From: a virus | Virus record (IMG/VR): IMGVR_UViG_3300044712_000815 | Span: 1 to 64,000 of that record | Strand: one strand, 5' to 3' | DNA length: 64,000 nucleotides | Shown here: positions 8,982 to 16,760 of the stretch, piece after piece | Layout of the letters: the number at the start of each line of letters is the position of its first letter | Numbering within the stretch: position 1 is the first letter of the stretch | Program-made: the position numbers and the translations under genes | The notes under the pieces: model-generated | What the model saw: the letters and a program-made list of their open reading frames with translations, nothing else | What the model was told of the DNA's origin: nothing | The model's database searches: none

Positions 8982-9545
8982 ATGCCATTAGCACACTTTA
9001 CCGCAGTTGATTCACATCGTGAAAAATGGGAACCAATTCATAAAAATTTGTACGAAGTTACCATTATTTTACCAACGGTACTTCAATCTATCCATCCTAA
9101 TGCAACACACCTTTTGATGGAAAATACTAAGACAGCAAAGTTTCCAACTTATCCTGACTTACAATCACAAAAACAAAATTTCAAATACTCAACTAGAGTA
9201 TTCGTTATGATGCCTGCCCAAACTCACGTTGATGATTTGGCTATTACTTTTAACCTTAACCAAAATGAAGATTATCAAATCTTCTGTTTTAAAATGTTGA
9301 AAGATTGGTACGATTTAGCTTGGAATAATGAAACTGGTACACTTCACTATAAAAAGAATTTAGTTGGTGATATCATTATTCATCAACATGACAAAGAAGG
9401 TAAAGTTATTAGACGTGTAACTTACCATAATGCAATGATGAAACAATTTAGTGGTGTAGAAGAATTAAACTGGGAAGATTCAACAGCTATCCAAGATTTC
9501 ACTGCAAATTTTGTAGCGGACTACTGGGAAGATTTTTATTATTAA
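8982..9545 (+). CDS. gp19: Tail tube protein (T4 gp19-like)
   Basis: 187 residues, close to T4 gp19 (163 aa). The order and character of segments fit: an N-terminal YEVTIILPTVL strand, a FMMPAQTHVDDLAITFNLN beta-hairpin, ETGTLHYKKNLVGDIIIHQHDKEG and the C-terminal FSGVEEL...STAIQDFTANFVADYW, matching the 'F----G--V---D-L-Y---d----i-VtF-ydyw' ending of tube proteins. It forms the hexameric rings inside the sheath. Higher GC and different codon choice (CCT, CTT, ACG) than accessory neighbours fit a highly expressed structural gene. Followed directly by a terminator. Confidence 0.85.
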   Translation: MPLAHFTAVDSHREKWEPIHKNLYEVTIILPTVLQSIHPNATHLLMENTKTAKFPTYPDLQSQKQNFKYSTRVFVMMPAQTHVDDLAITFNLNQNEDYQIFCFKMLKDWYDLAWNNETGTLHYKKNLVGDIIIHQHDKEGKVIRRVTYHNAMMKQFSGVEELNWEDSTAIQDFTANFVADYWEDFYY

Positions 9546-9569
9546 AACTAGTTGATTATCAACTATTTA

Positions 9570-9593
9570 AATGGGCAAATTGCCCATTTTTTA
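9570..9593 (+). terminator. Terminator after gp19
   Basis: AATGGGCAAATTGCCCATT inverted repeat followed by TTTT. Confidence 0.8.
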
Positions 9594-9603
9594 AAAAATA
9601 AAA

Positions 9604-9639
9604 CGATTATTGGGAAGACTATTATGTTAAAAATATGTA
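9604..9639 (+). pseudogene. Duplicated 3' end of the tail tube gene
   Basis: Bases here, read in the appropriate frame, give DYWEDYYVKNM and a TAG stop, nearly the same as the DYWEDFYY end of gp19 60 bases upstream. The HNH endonuclease start codon (9624) lies inside this scrap. It looks like the original gp19 end left behind when the endonuclease gene was inserted. Confidence 0.5.
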
Positions 9640-10280
9640 GAATATGTGGAAAATTAAAAGAATTAACTGATTTTCACAAAAAGAAAGATACACCCGATGG
9701 TGTTAGAAACGAATGTAAAGAATGTGTAAAAGATATTCAAAAGAAATATAAAAATGTTGAAGGATTTAAAGAAAAACAAAAAGAATATGATAAGATGACA
9801 TATGAAAAAAATAAAGATAAAATTTTAAAAAGAAAAAAAGAATATCATATTGAAAATAAACAAGAAATTTTAAAAAAGAAAGCAGAATATAGATCAATTC
9901 CTGAAAATAAAGAACGAAATAGACAATATATTAAACAATATAAAGTTGAAAATAAAGATAAATATTACAAATATCGTAGAGATAATCCACATTATATTGC
10001 TTGGCGTTCTGTTCTTTATTCTACATTAAAAAGACTTAATACATCCAAGCAGGGTCATACTATAGATATGTTAGGGTATTCTGCGATAGATTTGAAGGAA
10101 CATCTTGAAAAGCAATTTCTTGAAGGGATGACCTGGGATAATCACGGGGTCTGGCATATAGATCATAAGAAACCTGTTACTTCATTTGATTCTAATGCAG
10201 ATATGAGAGTTGTTTGTGCGTTGGATAATTTACAGCCGTTATGGGCAGAAGATAATTTACGTAAGAAAAACAATTATTAA
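9624..10280 (+). CDS. HNH homing endonuclease
   Basis: 218 residues from the ATG at 9624 (a frame open further upstream crosses the gp19 terminator and is not used). It starts with a zinc-ribbon-like CRICGKLKELTDFHKKKDTPDG...CKEC, common in phage HNH proteins, then a long Lys-rich helical spacer (about 45-125), then the nuclease core with HTIDMLGYSAIDLKEHLEKQF and WHIDHKKPVTSFD (HNH His-Asp-His) and a late Asn-rich ALDNLQPLWAEDN. It cuts DNA to spread itself. Inserted just behind gp19, on the same strand. Confidence 0.85.
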   Translation: MLKICRICGKLKELTDFHKKKDTPDGVRNECKECVKDIQKKYKNVEGFKEKQKEYDKMTYEKNKDKILKRKKEYHIENKQEILKKKAEYRSIPENKERNRQYIKQYKVENKDKYYKYRRDNPHYIAWRSVLYSTLKRLNTSKQGHTIDMLGYSAIDLKEHLEKQFLEGMTWDNHGVWHIDHKKPVTSFDSNADMRVVCALDNLQPLWAEDNLRKKNNY

Positions 10281-10281
10281 T

Positions 10282-10313
10282 TTTGTATATTTAAGAAAAG
10301 TTTTGTATTTTTG
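10282..10313 (+). promoter_or_regulatory. Bacteroidetes-type promoter
   Basis: TTTG at 10282-10285, 20 bases, then TATTTTTG at 10306-10313 (form TAnnTTTG). It precedes the gene at 10338. Confidence 0.6.
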
Positions 10314-10337
10314 TATCGAATTTAAAACAACAACAAT

Positions 10338-10664
10338 ATGAAAAAACAAAAGATTAGGCATTTATCTATTCATTATATACACGATGAATACAATATTAAT
10401 GATACATTGAATAAATTAGTTGATTGGATTAAAAATAATTCTAGTTTACTTGATAATATGATAATAATACATCATAGACAAAAGATGTACACCGAGTTAA
10501 ATTTAGTATTAAGTCAAACTTTAGGTGTATCTTCAGTTAGATATTTTGAGGCTACGTCACTTTTATCAGTAGTAGCTTTATTTCAGTCTATTAAGAAATT
10601 TATTGATCTTAATTATGAATTATGCATTTGTAAAATGTTCAAAATTAAGTATACTAAAATTTAA
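10338..10664 (+). CDS. Hypothetical protein, 108 aa
   Basis: Not recognised. The first 75 residues (LSIHYIHDEYNINDTLNKLVDWIKNN...) read as a small soluble alpha/beta domain; the end (LYELCICKMFKIKY) is Cys-containing. It has its own host-type promoter. It is followed by a strand of unassigned coding-like sequence at 10690-10890. Confidence 0.5.
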   Translation: MKKQKIRHLSIHYIHDEYNINDTLNKLVDWIKNNSSLLDNMIIIHHRQKMYTELNLVLSQTLGVSSVRYFEATSLLSVVALFQSIKKFIDLNYELCICKMFKIKYTKI

Positions 10665-10689
10665 ATTAGATATATTAGTAATATAAAAA

Positions 10690-10890
10690 GCTGAGTTTAT
10701 CAATTCCAATAAAGCGGGTAATGGTGAAATTTTTCCACCAAGAATGATTCATGCTGCATCAGGATTAAACTATAATAAAATGCGTGGGTATGCTAATCTT
10801 CAAATTGTCGAACTTAAATTTGAATTGGTTAAAGGTTTTAACATTGAAGCTAAGATTATGAAACCAAAGCAAACGGCGTACACATATTAA
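10690..10890 (+). pseudogene. Orphan C-terminal gene fragment
   Basis: An open stretch of 66 codons ends in TAA at 10888-10890 and has a stop codon two codons before it (10684-10686) but no good start. The peptide (AEFINSNKAGNGEIFPPRM..., GYANLQIVELKFELVKGF..., ending KQTAYTY) reads like the conserved C-terminal part of a globular protein, and codon use (GCG, CGT GGG, ACG GCG) differs from its neighbours. It is probably the surviving 3' end of a gene broken by insertion or deletion, or an exon. I could not identify the parent gene. Confidence 0.4.
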
Positions 10891-10914
10891 AAATGCATCT
10901 AACAAAAATAAATT

Positions 10915-10946
10915 AAAAGCCTGATTATTTTATAATTAGGCTTTTT
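10915..10946 (+). terminator. Terminator
   Basis: AAAAGCCTGATTA pairs with TAATTAGGCTTTT, ending in a T run; it closes the fragment above. Confidence 0.8.
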
Positions 10947-11123
10947 AATTTTACAATTATTTTACATTAGGTGTTTAAATTTTGGTATTATCATTTATAA
11001 TTTTACATTTGCATCGGATTAGAAATATATGTTATTCAACATAAAATTTAACGATTTAATAACATTATATGTTAAACAACATATATTTTTTTTTATATAT
11101 AAGTAAAAATAAAAATATAAATT
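10947..11123. other. Intergenic region
   Basis: No gene seen. It contains a short inverted repeat built on TATGTTATTCAACATA and TATGTTAAACAACATATA (11027-11088), possibly an operator, and AT-rich sequence up to the next start. Confidence 0.4.
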
Positions 11124-11312
11124 ATGAAGAAAAGGTTATTTTATGGTAGTTTATTTATTTTTGTATTATTCATAACATTAATAAGTATGAAGAATATAAG
11201 TATAGGTAAGACTATTAAGCGAAATGAAAGTCCAACAGAAATTAAGTTGGACACGACAAACACTATAATGATAGAAGAAGTTATAGTATTTGGTAAGAAA
11301 GAGGTTAAATAA
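11124..11312 (+). CDS. Small membrane-anchored protein
   Basis: 62 residues. One N-terminal hydrophobic segment (LFYGSLFIFVLFITLISM) after MKKR, then a short polar tail. Could be a signal-anchor or exported peptide. No homologue recognised. Followed by its own terminator. Confidence 0.45.
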   Translation: MKKRLFYGSLFIFVLFITLISMKNISIGKTIKRNESPTEIKLDTTNTIMIEEVIVFGKKEVK

Positions 11313-11334
11313 TAAATTTTAATCTCTTTTTTTA
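11298..11334 (+). terminator. Terminator
   Basis: AAAGAGGTTAAA pairs with TTTTAATCTCTTT, T run follows. Confidence 0.75.
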
Positions 11335-11357
11335 TTTAATATGTGTGTATTACACAA

Positions 11358-11627
11358 TTACGATAAATTTCCCTTGACTGAATGTTTTGATATTAATAAT
11401 ATTTTTTCAGATTTTGTTAATTGTTTTATACGATATTCTTCTTTACTTGCTTGACTTTTATTTTCTAATTTTTTTGAATACAACAATATTACAGGCAATC
11501 TACATTTTGTATATTTTGCACCTTTACCTTTATTGTGGGTAATGATTCGTTTATTCACGTTTGTTGAAATACCAGTATAATAGGTGTTATCTGAACATTT
11601 AACAATATAAACAAACCATTTTTTCAC
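11358..11627 (-). CDS. GIY-YIG nuclease domain protein
   Basis: 89 residues, a stand-alone GIY-YIG domain of the UvrC-like/YhbQ type: VYIVKCSDNTYYTGIS gives the paired Tyr motif, NKRI the conserved Arg, and a GKGAKYTKCRLPV block the strand typical of this subfamily; the catalytic Glu is likely in ASKEEYRIKQL. It could be a structure-specific nuclease or a relic mobile endonuclease. It is transcribed against its neighbours. Confidence 0.85.
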   Translation of the reverse strand: MKKWFVYIVKCSDNTYYTGISTNVNKRIITHNKGKGAKYTKCRLPVILLYSKKLENKSQASKEEYRIKQLTKSEKILLISKHSVKGNLS

Positions 11628-11658
11628 ATATTATATATTGTTTTTTATTGAACATTTT

Positions 11659-11689
11659 TTTGTTATTATGAAATATGTTATTATATTTG
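11659..11689 (+). promoter_or_regulatory. Bacteroidetes-type promoter
   Basis: TTTG at 11659-11662, exactly 19 bases, TATATTTG at 11682-11689. Serves the PTH2-like gene at 11718. Confidence 0.7.
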
Positions 11690-11717
11690 TGTATTATTAA
11701 AAAATTAATTAAAATTT

Positions 11718-12185
11718 ATGGAAGAATTAGGAAAAGGTAAACGGTTATATTTTTTTGTTATTTACCAATTGAATGGTAGGCAATCTTGTATTCAGTGTGG
11801 TCACGCAATGGGGGAATTTGTGTTAAAGTATCACAAAGATGAAGTGATATTTGGTGAATTTATTGATTTTTTAAGAAATCATAAGACTTGGGTGGTTTTG
11901 GATGGTGGCACGACTAATAATAATCCAAATAATTTGGGTACAATAAATATATTAAAAAATCAATTTGAAGAACATGATGTACCATTTGCTGAATTTTATG
12001 AAGAAGATTTAACTGATGCATTAACTGCATTTTGTTTTATTGTTGATGAATGTGTTTATAGTTTACCAAGAAACATTTCTGAAGAAGATTATCCAAGTTG
12101 GAGAGAAGAAATGGTTAAAAATGTTGGTGAAAAGAATATGTTTATCTATGATATGATTAAGGATAAACCATTAGCGAAGAATTAA
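11718..12185 (+). CDS. PTH2-like peptidyl-tRNA hydrolase domain protein
   Basis: 155 residues. The opening LYFFVIYQLNGRQSCIQCGHAMGEFVLKY matches the 'v-V----gkiaAQcgHAa---y' start of PTH2-fold enzymes, including the QCGHA motif. It continues with a TWVVLDGGTT strand and VPFAEFYEEDLTDALTAFCFIVDE, comparable to the 'ep-l-d--tAi-l' end. PTH2 enzymes release peptides from stalled peptidyl-tRNA; a phage that carries a tmRNA and many tRNAs could use one to recycle tRNAs. The usual Lys and Asp catalytic positions are not clearly conserved, so activity is uncertain. Driven by a host-type promoter. Confidence 0.5.
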   Translation: MEELGKGKRLYFFVIYQLNGRQSCIQCGHAMGEFVLKYHKDEVIFGEFIDFLRNHKTWVVLDGGTTNNNPNNLGTINILKNQFEEHDVPFAEFYEEDLTDALTAFCFIVDECVYSLPRNISEEDYPSWREEMVKNVGEKNMFIYDMIKDKPLAKN

Positions 12186-12287
12186 ATGAAAAATAATAAT
12201 CCATGGAAATCTGGAATTTTTTATTTATTTCTTTATATTGGAATATTTGGAATAATTTCATTATTTTTTTGGTTTTTAACGAAATAA
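12186..12287 (+). CDS. Small single-span membrane peptide, 33 aa
   Basis: ATG directly abuts the TAA of the PTH2-like gene. The peptide is MKNNNPWKSG followed by a continuous hydrophobic helix (IFYLFLYIGIFGIISLFFWFL) and TK. Short single-span phage peptides of this sort can be holin-like or membrane modulators, but nothing here shows which. Confidence 0.4.
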   Translation: MKNNNPWKSGIFYLFLYIGIFGIISLFFWFLTK

Positions 12288-12291
12288 AAAT

Positions 12292-12531
12292 ATGAAAAAG
12301 TCAGAAAATGATCTTAATCAAGTGTTAAGATATACGAAATGTATAGATTTGTGGTTATCAGATAGGGGGGAATATGAGATGTTGACAGCATATGATAACT
12401 ATGTGAAATCAATGATTAGTGAAAATAATTTGGATCAGATAAAAACATTATCTGATTGGTTATCGGACATTAATATAGATTTGTTCAATGAATATGATCA
12501 ATATGTTGAAAAATTAATAAAGGGTTATTAG
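12292..12531 (+). CDS. Hypothetical protein, 79 aa
   Basis: Not recognised. Acidic helical protein with an internal repetition: CIDLWLSDRGEYEMLTAYDNYVKSMI and TLSDWLSDINIDLFNEYDQYVEKLI are alike (W-L-S-D ... Y-D-x-Y-V), so it consists of two copies of a roughly 35-residue helical unit. Follows the small membrane peptide by four bases. Confidence 0.5.
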   Translation: MKKSENDLNQVLRYTKCIDLWLSDRGEYEMLTAYDNYVKSMISENNLDQIKTLSDWLSDINIDLFNEYDQYVEKLIKGY

Positions 12532-12559
12532 TTATACAGATATTTAAAAAAATAATAAT

Positions 12560-12841
12560 ATGCATATAAATATGAACAAAAAAATGGAATATCGTGGATA
12601 TACCTTTAATATTGGAATATTACAAAAAGCAACAACTATTACGGGTAATAATCAGTATGATATAACTATCAATGACTTTGGACAATCTAATTTTTATGAA
12701 AAAACTACAAATGTTGTTGAAGAAAATATATTTACAGCAATCGAAGCTTTGGAAACTATTGCAAAATCGTGGGCAAATAAAAGATTAGATAGTTGTAAAA
12801 GTGATATTCAATTGAGATTAGAAGCAAATGGTTTTGAATAA
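12560..12841 (+). CDS. Hypothetical protein, 93 aa
   Basis: Not recognised. After a short N-terminus it reads YRGYTFNIGI...YDITINDFG and then a helix, TAIEALETIAKSWANKRLDS. The strand-strand-helix pattern resembles small phage proteins of unknown function. An alternative start is the second Met (MNKKMEYRG). Confidence 0.5.
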   Translation: MHINMNKKMEYRGYTFNIGILQKATTITGNNQYDITINDFGQSNFYEKTTNVVEENIFTAIEALETIAKSWANKRLDSCKSDIQLRLEANGFE

Positions 12842-12918
12842 GAAATAAAACTACAATTTAACATATTTTTTAATTATTTTTTATATTAATTATTTTTTTT
12901 CTTGGGGGACAGAAAATA

Positions 12919-12929
12919 TTTAATATATA
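12919..12929 (+). promoter_or_regulatory. Putative late promoter
   Basis: TTTAATATATA 16 bases before the gp26-like ATG; GGGGACA stands 7 bases upstream, as before gp19. Confidence 0.6.
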
Positions 12930-12945
12930 AAAATAAAATAAAAAT

Positions 12946-13896
12946 ATGAGTGATAAATTCAACAATAAAAAAGAAAAGGAATCTCTTAATTATTTGGAAC
13001 AAAATTTCATAAGTAATGAAGATAATGATTTAGAAAATATTAAAAAAGTAGATGATTTGTCTTATTTAGATACACCATCAAATGAATATATTTATATACC
13101 TTTAGATATTTTACCTTGTGGTATATTTTATAAACCGGGTACAAAAATTGCAATAAGAGCAGCAAAAGTTCAAGAAGTTCAAGCATATTCTGTTGTAGAT
13201 GATAACAATTATTTGGATATAACAGAAAAAATGAATCAGATTTTAACATCATGTTTAAAATACACATATGCTAATGGTATGTCAGGTTCATATAAAGATG
13301 TGCGAGATGGTGATCGTTTATTTTTGATATTTATGATAAGGGAATTAACATTTCCTGGTGGAAAAAATTTATCAAAAGATGCTACGTGTGATAGTTGTGG
13401 ACATGAATTTAAAGTAGAATTAAGAGCTACATCTTCTAACACAACACAAAAGACTTTTGTTAATTATGAAATGCCTGAAAAATTAAAAAAATTTTTTAAT
13501 CCACAAGAAAGAGTGTTTATATTTAAAATTAATGGTGTAGATTATAAGTTAGCACCACCCACTGTTGGTATTCAGGAGATATTTTTTGGTGACATCAAAA
13601 ATAAAATTCAAGTTGAAAAAAATCCTAATGTAGCGTTTTTGAAAATAGCATCGTGTATGTTATATGATAGAAGTAAAATTACACCTGAAGGTATTAAAGA
13701 AAAAGAAGATGAATTTAAACGTTTGGATATGGCAACATTTCAAATTTTAAATCAAGCAGTAAATATGATGTTATTTGGTATTAAAGAAATGCAATCAATT
13801 TGTCCATCGTGTGGTCAGGAGGTCCACACTAATATGACATTTCCTGGAGGGGCTTCGAGTATATTTGTTACCAGAGTTGAAGAATATTTTGATTAA
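12946..13896 (+). CDS. Baseplate hub protein (T4 gp26-like), zinc-ribbon type
   Basis: 316 residues. After a polar N-terminus (1-48) comes YIPLDILPCGIFYKPGTKIAIRAAKVQEV, matching the start of the T4 baseplate gp26 family (PLRvLPs-G--Yp-g--I-ir----E). A first zinc-binding pair CDSCGHEF (about 149-156) and a second CPSCGQEV (about 286-293) are typical of long members of this family in big phages. In T4 gp26 belongs to the central hub, assembled before the tail tube starts. The next gene overlaps its end. Identification is from motif resemblance. Confidence 0.6.
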   Translation: MSDKFNNKKEKESLNYLEQNFISNEDNDLENIKKVDDLSYLDTPSNEYIYIPLDILPCGIFYKPGTKIAIRAAKVQEVQAYSVVDDNNYLDITEKMNQILTSCLKYTYANGMSGSYKDVRDGDRLFLIFMIRELTFPGGKNLSKDATCDSCGHEFKVELRATSSNTTQKTFVNYEMPEKLKKFFNPQERVFIFKINGVDYKLAPPTVGIQEIFFGDIKNKIQVEKNPNVAFLKIASCMLYDRSKITPEGIKEKEDEFKRLDMATFQILNQAVNMMLFGIKEMQSICPSCGQEVHTNMTFPGGASSIFVTRVEEYFD

Positions 13897-14179
13897 TTTT
13901 GAAGATCAGCAAAAACAAATATTTTCATTATTTCAGATGCCACTGAATAATATTTTGGATAATATATTTGGTTTTATGGATGTTGATCATATGCCACCAA
14001 GTGAAATGAAGAAATTGGCTTGGTGGGAATATGAAGAATATGTTAAACGTTTAAATGATAGAATAGATCGTGATAATAAGCAACAAAAAGAACAACAAAG
14101 TCAACAAAATATGCCAGATTTATCAAATAAGATACCAAATATGAATTCTGTTATGAATAATTTAGGTAAATATAAATAA
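13889..14179 (+). CDS. Small protein coupled to the gp26-like gene
   Basis: Reading frame open from a TTG at 13889, overlapping the upstream stop as TTGATTAA; an ATG at 13937 is the conservative alternative. The protein has a helix with MKKLAWWEYEEYVKRLNDRIDRDN followed by a Gln-rich tail. A WWEYE helix followed by a polar tail resembles small tail-assembly proteins that follow baseplate or tape-measure genes; in T4 the partner behind gene 26 is gene 51, a hub assembly catalyst. Assignment is by position only. Confidence 0.5.
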   Translation: MINFEDQQKQIFSLFQMPLNNILDNIFGFMDVDHMPPSEMKKLAWWEYEEYVKRLNDRIDRDNKQQKEQQSQQNMPDLSNKIPNMNSVMNNLGKYK

Positions 14180-14184
14180 TATAT

Positions 14185-14231
14185 AAAATCAAAAAAAGTC
14201 TAATAATATGTTAAACTTTTTTTGATTTTTT
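14185..14231 (+). terminator. Terminator
   Basis: AAAATCAAAAAAAGT pairs with AACTTTTTTTGATTTT around a short loop, ending in T. Confidence 0.7.
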
Positions 14232-14232
14232 A

Positions 14233-14243
14233 TTTAATATATA
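14233..14243 (+). promoter_or_regulatory. Putative late promoter
   Basis: TTTAATATATA immediately behind the terminator and 27 bases before the ATG at 14271. Confidence 0.6.
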
Positions 14244-14270
14244 CAAAGATTTAAAAATTAATTAACAACT

Positions 14271-14459
14271 ATGAAAATTAAAACTTATAAAGAGTTTAGG
14301 GAATCTTTTACCATAACTTTGGATCAATTACCTGCCATCGGTGATATTGTTGATAAGGTTGATTGGAAAGAAGGTGAAAAAGTTGCATTTATAGATTTTA
14401 AAGGTATAAGAAACATACCAATTTATATTTCAGATAAAGAAGAACAAGATAATATTTAA
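14271..14459 (+). CDS. Small protein with capsid-targeting-like N-terminus
   Basis: 62 residues. Starts MKIKTYKEFRE, very close to the T4 internal-protein leader MKTYQEFIAE, with a possible prohead-protease site after FRE. The rest (LPAIGDIVDKVDWKEGEKVAFIDF...) looks like a small beta domain. Followed four bases later by the HAD gene. Function unknown. Confidence 0.55.
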   Translation: MKIKTYKEFRESFTITLDQLPAIGDIVDKVDWKEGEKVAFIDFKGIRNIPIYISDKEEQDNI

Positions 14460-14463
14460 AAAT

Positions 14464-15345
14464 ATGAATAAAGAAATATCATTTTTTGATCTAGATAATA
14501 CCTTATGGTATATTAAAAGTGATGTGTGGGTTATTGATAAAGATAAACCATCTGAACCTATCTTAAAAATTTCACCAATTGAATTTATTTTAATTAAAAG
14601 TGGCATTTATATTAAAGATGATATTTTGATTGAATATAATAATGAAAGTTATTTTATATCGCAGGATATGATGGAACGAATAATGCGGAAGAAAAAGAAT
14701 ATAAGATTGAAAGATTTGGGTATATCATATGCTGAATATTTTGATGATGATATATTAAATAAAAAAGATGTTCAATATTTACTTAATAACATAAAACATT
14801 TAATTGGTAAAAATGCTGAAATCGGCATTTTAACTGCAAGATCAGATAGAAAAAAACATGCGCCATTAATTAATAAATTAAGAAAAAAATTAGAAGAATT
14901 TGGATTAGAAATAGATAAAATTTATTTTGTTTCAGAAGCTATTCGTGTTATTGGATATTTTGATAAAATACTTTATGATAAAAATAAAATTCTTTTAGAA
15001 CATTTAATTGGGTTAACAATAGAAGATAATCATTTTGTTCCTGTTAAAAAAGATGCATATACAAAAATAAATTTTTATGATGATGTTAAGTCTAATTTTA
15101 TGAATATAAATAAAATGCAAGACTATTTTGATTTTTTAATTAGAAATAGTGATGATGATTGTGTTGAATATATAAAAAATAGATTAGAAAATAACACATT
15201 ACAAATATTCAATAATTTGGTAACAAATAATGAAGTAAATCCATTTGAAACTACTGTTATTAAATTAAATACACCAATTAAGTATCCTATAAAAGTTTCT
15301 GATAATAAACTTACTGTGAAATTTGAAAATTTTAATAAAATATAA
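14464..15345 (+). CDS. HAD-superfamily hydrolase/phosphatase
   Basis: 293 residues. Motif I is FFDLDNTLW (residues 7-15, DxDxT form), motif II lies in IGILTARSD (near 120), and motif III/IV in INFYDDVKSN (near 202). This is the layout of phage HAD phosphatases related to the 3'-phosphatase half of T4 polynucleotide kinase. The region between motif I and II is long and carries a predicted beta insertion, and no kinase domain is present. It could repair RNA or DNA 3' ends, or act on a small phosphate ester. Substrate unknown. It follows the small gene at 14271 in the same transcript. Confidence 0.65.
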   Translation: MNKEISFFDLDNTLWYIKSDVWVIDKDKPSEPILKISPIEFILIKSGIYIKDDILIEYNNESYFISQDMMERIMRKKKNIRLKDLGISYAEYFDDDILNKKDVQYLLNNIKHLIGKNAEIGILTARSDRKKHAPLINKLRKKLEEFGLEIDKIYFVSEAIRVIGYFDKILYDKNKILLEHLIGLTIEDNHFVPVKKDAYTKINFYDDVKSNFMNINKMQDYFDFLIRNSDDDCVEYIKNRLENNTLQIFNNLVTNNEVNPFETTVIKLNTPIKYPIKVSDNKLTVKFENFNKI

Positions 15346-15353
15346 ATAAGTTA

Positions 15354-15587
15354 TTAAATTAATTTATTTTCCAATTTATAAAAATCATATTCTTCTTCTT
15401 CTGATAGTTTATCAACTATACTATTTAAATATTGTTTATCAAGATATTCAAATTCTGGTAGAATATCTGTTGTTTCATCTTCGTTTTTCCTAAAGAATAT
15501 ATCACCTTTTATAAGTCCATCTATATTGTTCAAATTATAAAGAACAATTTGATTTTCATCTTTTTGAATTGAAAAAAAATTTTGCAT
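15354..15587 (-). CDS. Hypothetical protein, 77 aa
   Basis: Not recognised. Small acidic protein (MQNFFSIQKDENQIVLYNLNN..., ending LSEEEEYDFYKLENKLI). It is downstream of the Ig-domain protein on the minus strand, 17 bases away, so the two are probably co-transcribed. Confidence 0.5.
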   Translation of the reverse strand: MQNFFSIQKDENQIVLYNLNNIDGLIKGDIFFRKNEDETTDILPEFEYLDKQYLNSIVDKLSEEEEYDFYKLENKLI

Positions 15588-15604
15588 TATTTGTTTTTTA
15601 TTTT

Positions 15605-16672
15605 TTATTTTAATACTTTATTAATAATGTCAGCTAACGATACATTAACTTTAACTTTAACAGTAGATTCTGCTATTGATCCTTTACCATCAATTACTTT
15701 GCATTTATACATACTTGGAAAACTTGGTGTTATTGTTGCTTCTGCTTCATTTGAAACAACACTACCATTAGAATCTGTCCATTCATATTTAAAACTCCAA
15801 TCACCACCACTAGCAGTAGCACTCAATTTTACACTTTGTCCTTTGTCAACTTCGGTTGGATCAGCTTTAGCTTCAACTGCTATTTTTTGTTCATCTGATT
15901 TCTTTTTTGTTGAACTAAATAAAGCCATTACAGGACCAAGTAAACCTAATACAGCATTCAAAGCACCAACTATTTTAGAAACTGCACCAAATATTGTATT
16001 TAATAGTGATATAATCATCTGACCAATTTTATCTAATACTAGACCAACAGCATCAACAATTGGATTGATGAATGGTAAGAATTGTGCTATTTTTGCTTGT
16101 AATTCAGAAATGGTCGCCATCATAGTTTGGACTGCTGTTAATGCTGCTGGTATTCCAGAACCAAATGGTAAAATAATCGCTGATGATACCATAGCAATTA
16201 AAGATGTAGCAATAGTTACGATTGCTTTAGGTATAGCTACTATAAATTCACCAAGTTTAGCACCAAATTGTTTTAATGAATCCAAAAAATCATTTATCAT
16301 TTTTTGAATTTTTTGACATAATGGATGATTATCAATATCTATCGGTGGTTGATAATCTTCATCACCTGGTTGAGCAACACAAGCCGGATCAGCTTTATCA
16401 TTATCAAATAATTTACCATCTTTATAATATACCTTTCCATATATAAATAATTGTGCATCATCTTCAGTCATTGGTGGATTAAACTTTTGAGAACTTAGAA
16501 TTAAGAATTTTTTTGAAATTTGTCTTTTAGTTAATATTAACCCTTTACTTTCAAGCATATTAATAATAGCATCAGCAGGATTCGGAATTCCAATTGCTTG
16601 CAAATTTTTTATTTCTTCTTCTAATTTTGTTTTAGTTTCTATCAATGAATCAATATTTGGGCTATCTGCCAT
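15605..16672 (-). CDS. Virion-type protein with hydrophobic helices and C-terminal Ig/PKD domain
   Basis: 355 residues. An N-terminal coiled coil (about 5-30), a DNHPLCQKIQKMINDFLDSLKQ segment, then a long hydrophobic helical region (about 140-255: FIVAIPKAIVTIATSLIAM..., IINPIVDAVGLVLDKIG..., VGALNAVLGLLGPVMALF), and finally an Ig/PKD-like beta domain (about 268-345: VDKGQSVKLSATASGGDWSF then YEWTDSNGS). PKD/Ig domains decorate many phage structural proteins. The helical middle could insert in membranes or form a tape-measure-like core. No family recognised. Confidence 0.5.
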   Translation of the reverse strand: MADSPNIDSLIETKTKLEEEIKNLQAIGIPNPADAIINMLESKGLILTKRQISKKFLILSSQKFNPPMTEDDAQLFIYGKVYYKDGKLFDNDKADPACVAQPGDEDYQPPIDIDNHPLCQKIQKMINDFLDSLKQFGAKLGEFIVAIPKAIVTIATSLIAMVSSAIILPFGSGIPAALTAVQTMMATISELQAKIAQFLPFINPIVDAVGLVLDKIGQMIISLLNTIFGAVSKIVGALNAVLGLLGPVMALFSSTKKKSDEQKIAVEAKADPTEVDKGQSVKLSATASGGDWSFKYEWTDSNGSVVSNEAEATITPSFPSMYKCKVIDGKGSIAESTVKVKVNVSLADIINKVLK

Positions 16673-16730
16673 ATAATAACTATTTTTTATTTATATATAA
16701 AATATTGTGTAGTTAAAATGATTTTAAAGT

Positions 16731-16741
16731 TTTAATATATA
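16731..16741 (+). promoter_or_regulatory. Putative late promoter
   Basis: TTTAATATATA, 19 bases before the ATG of the operon starting at 16761. Confidence 0.65.
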
Positions 16742-16760
16742 AGAAAAAATAAGTATTAAT

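Noticed and set aside
9552-9623. Upstream extension of the HNH protein
   Set aside because: It crosses the gp19 terminator and the duplicated gp19 end; the zinc-ribbon starts at the ATG at 9624.
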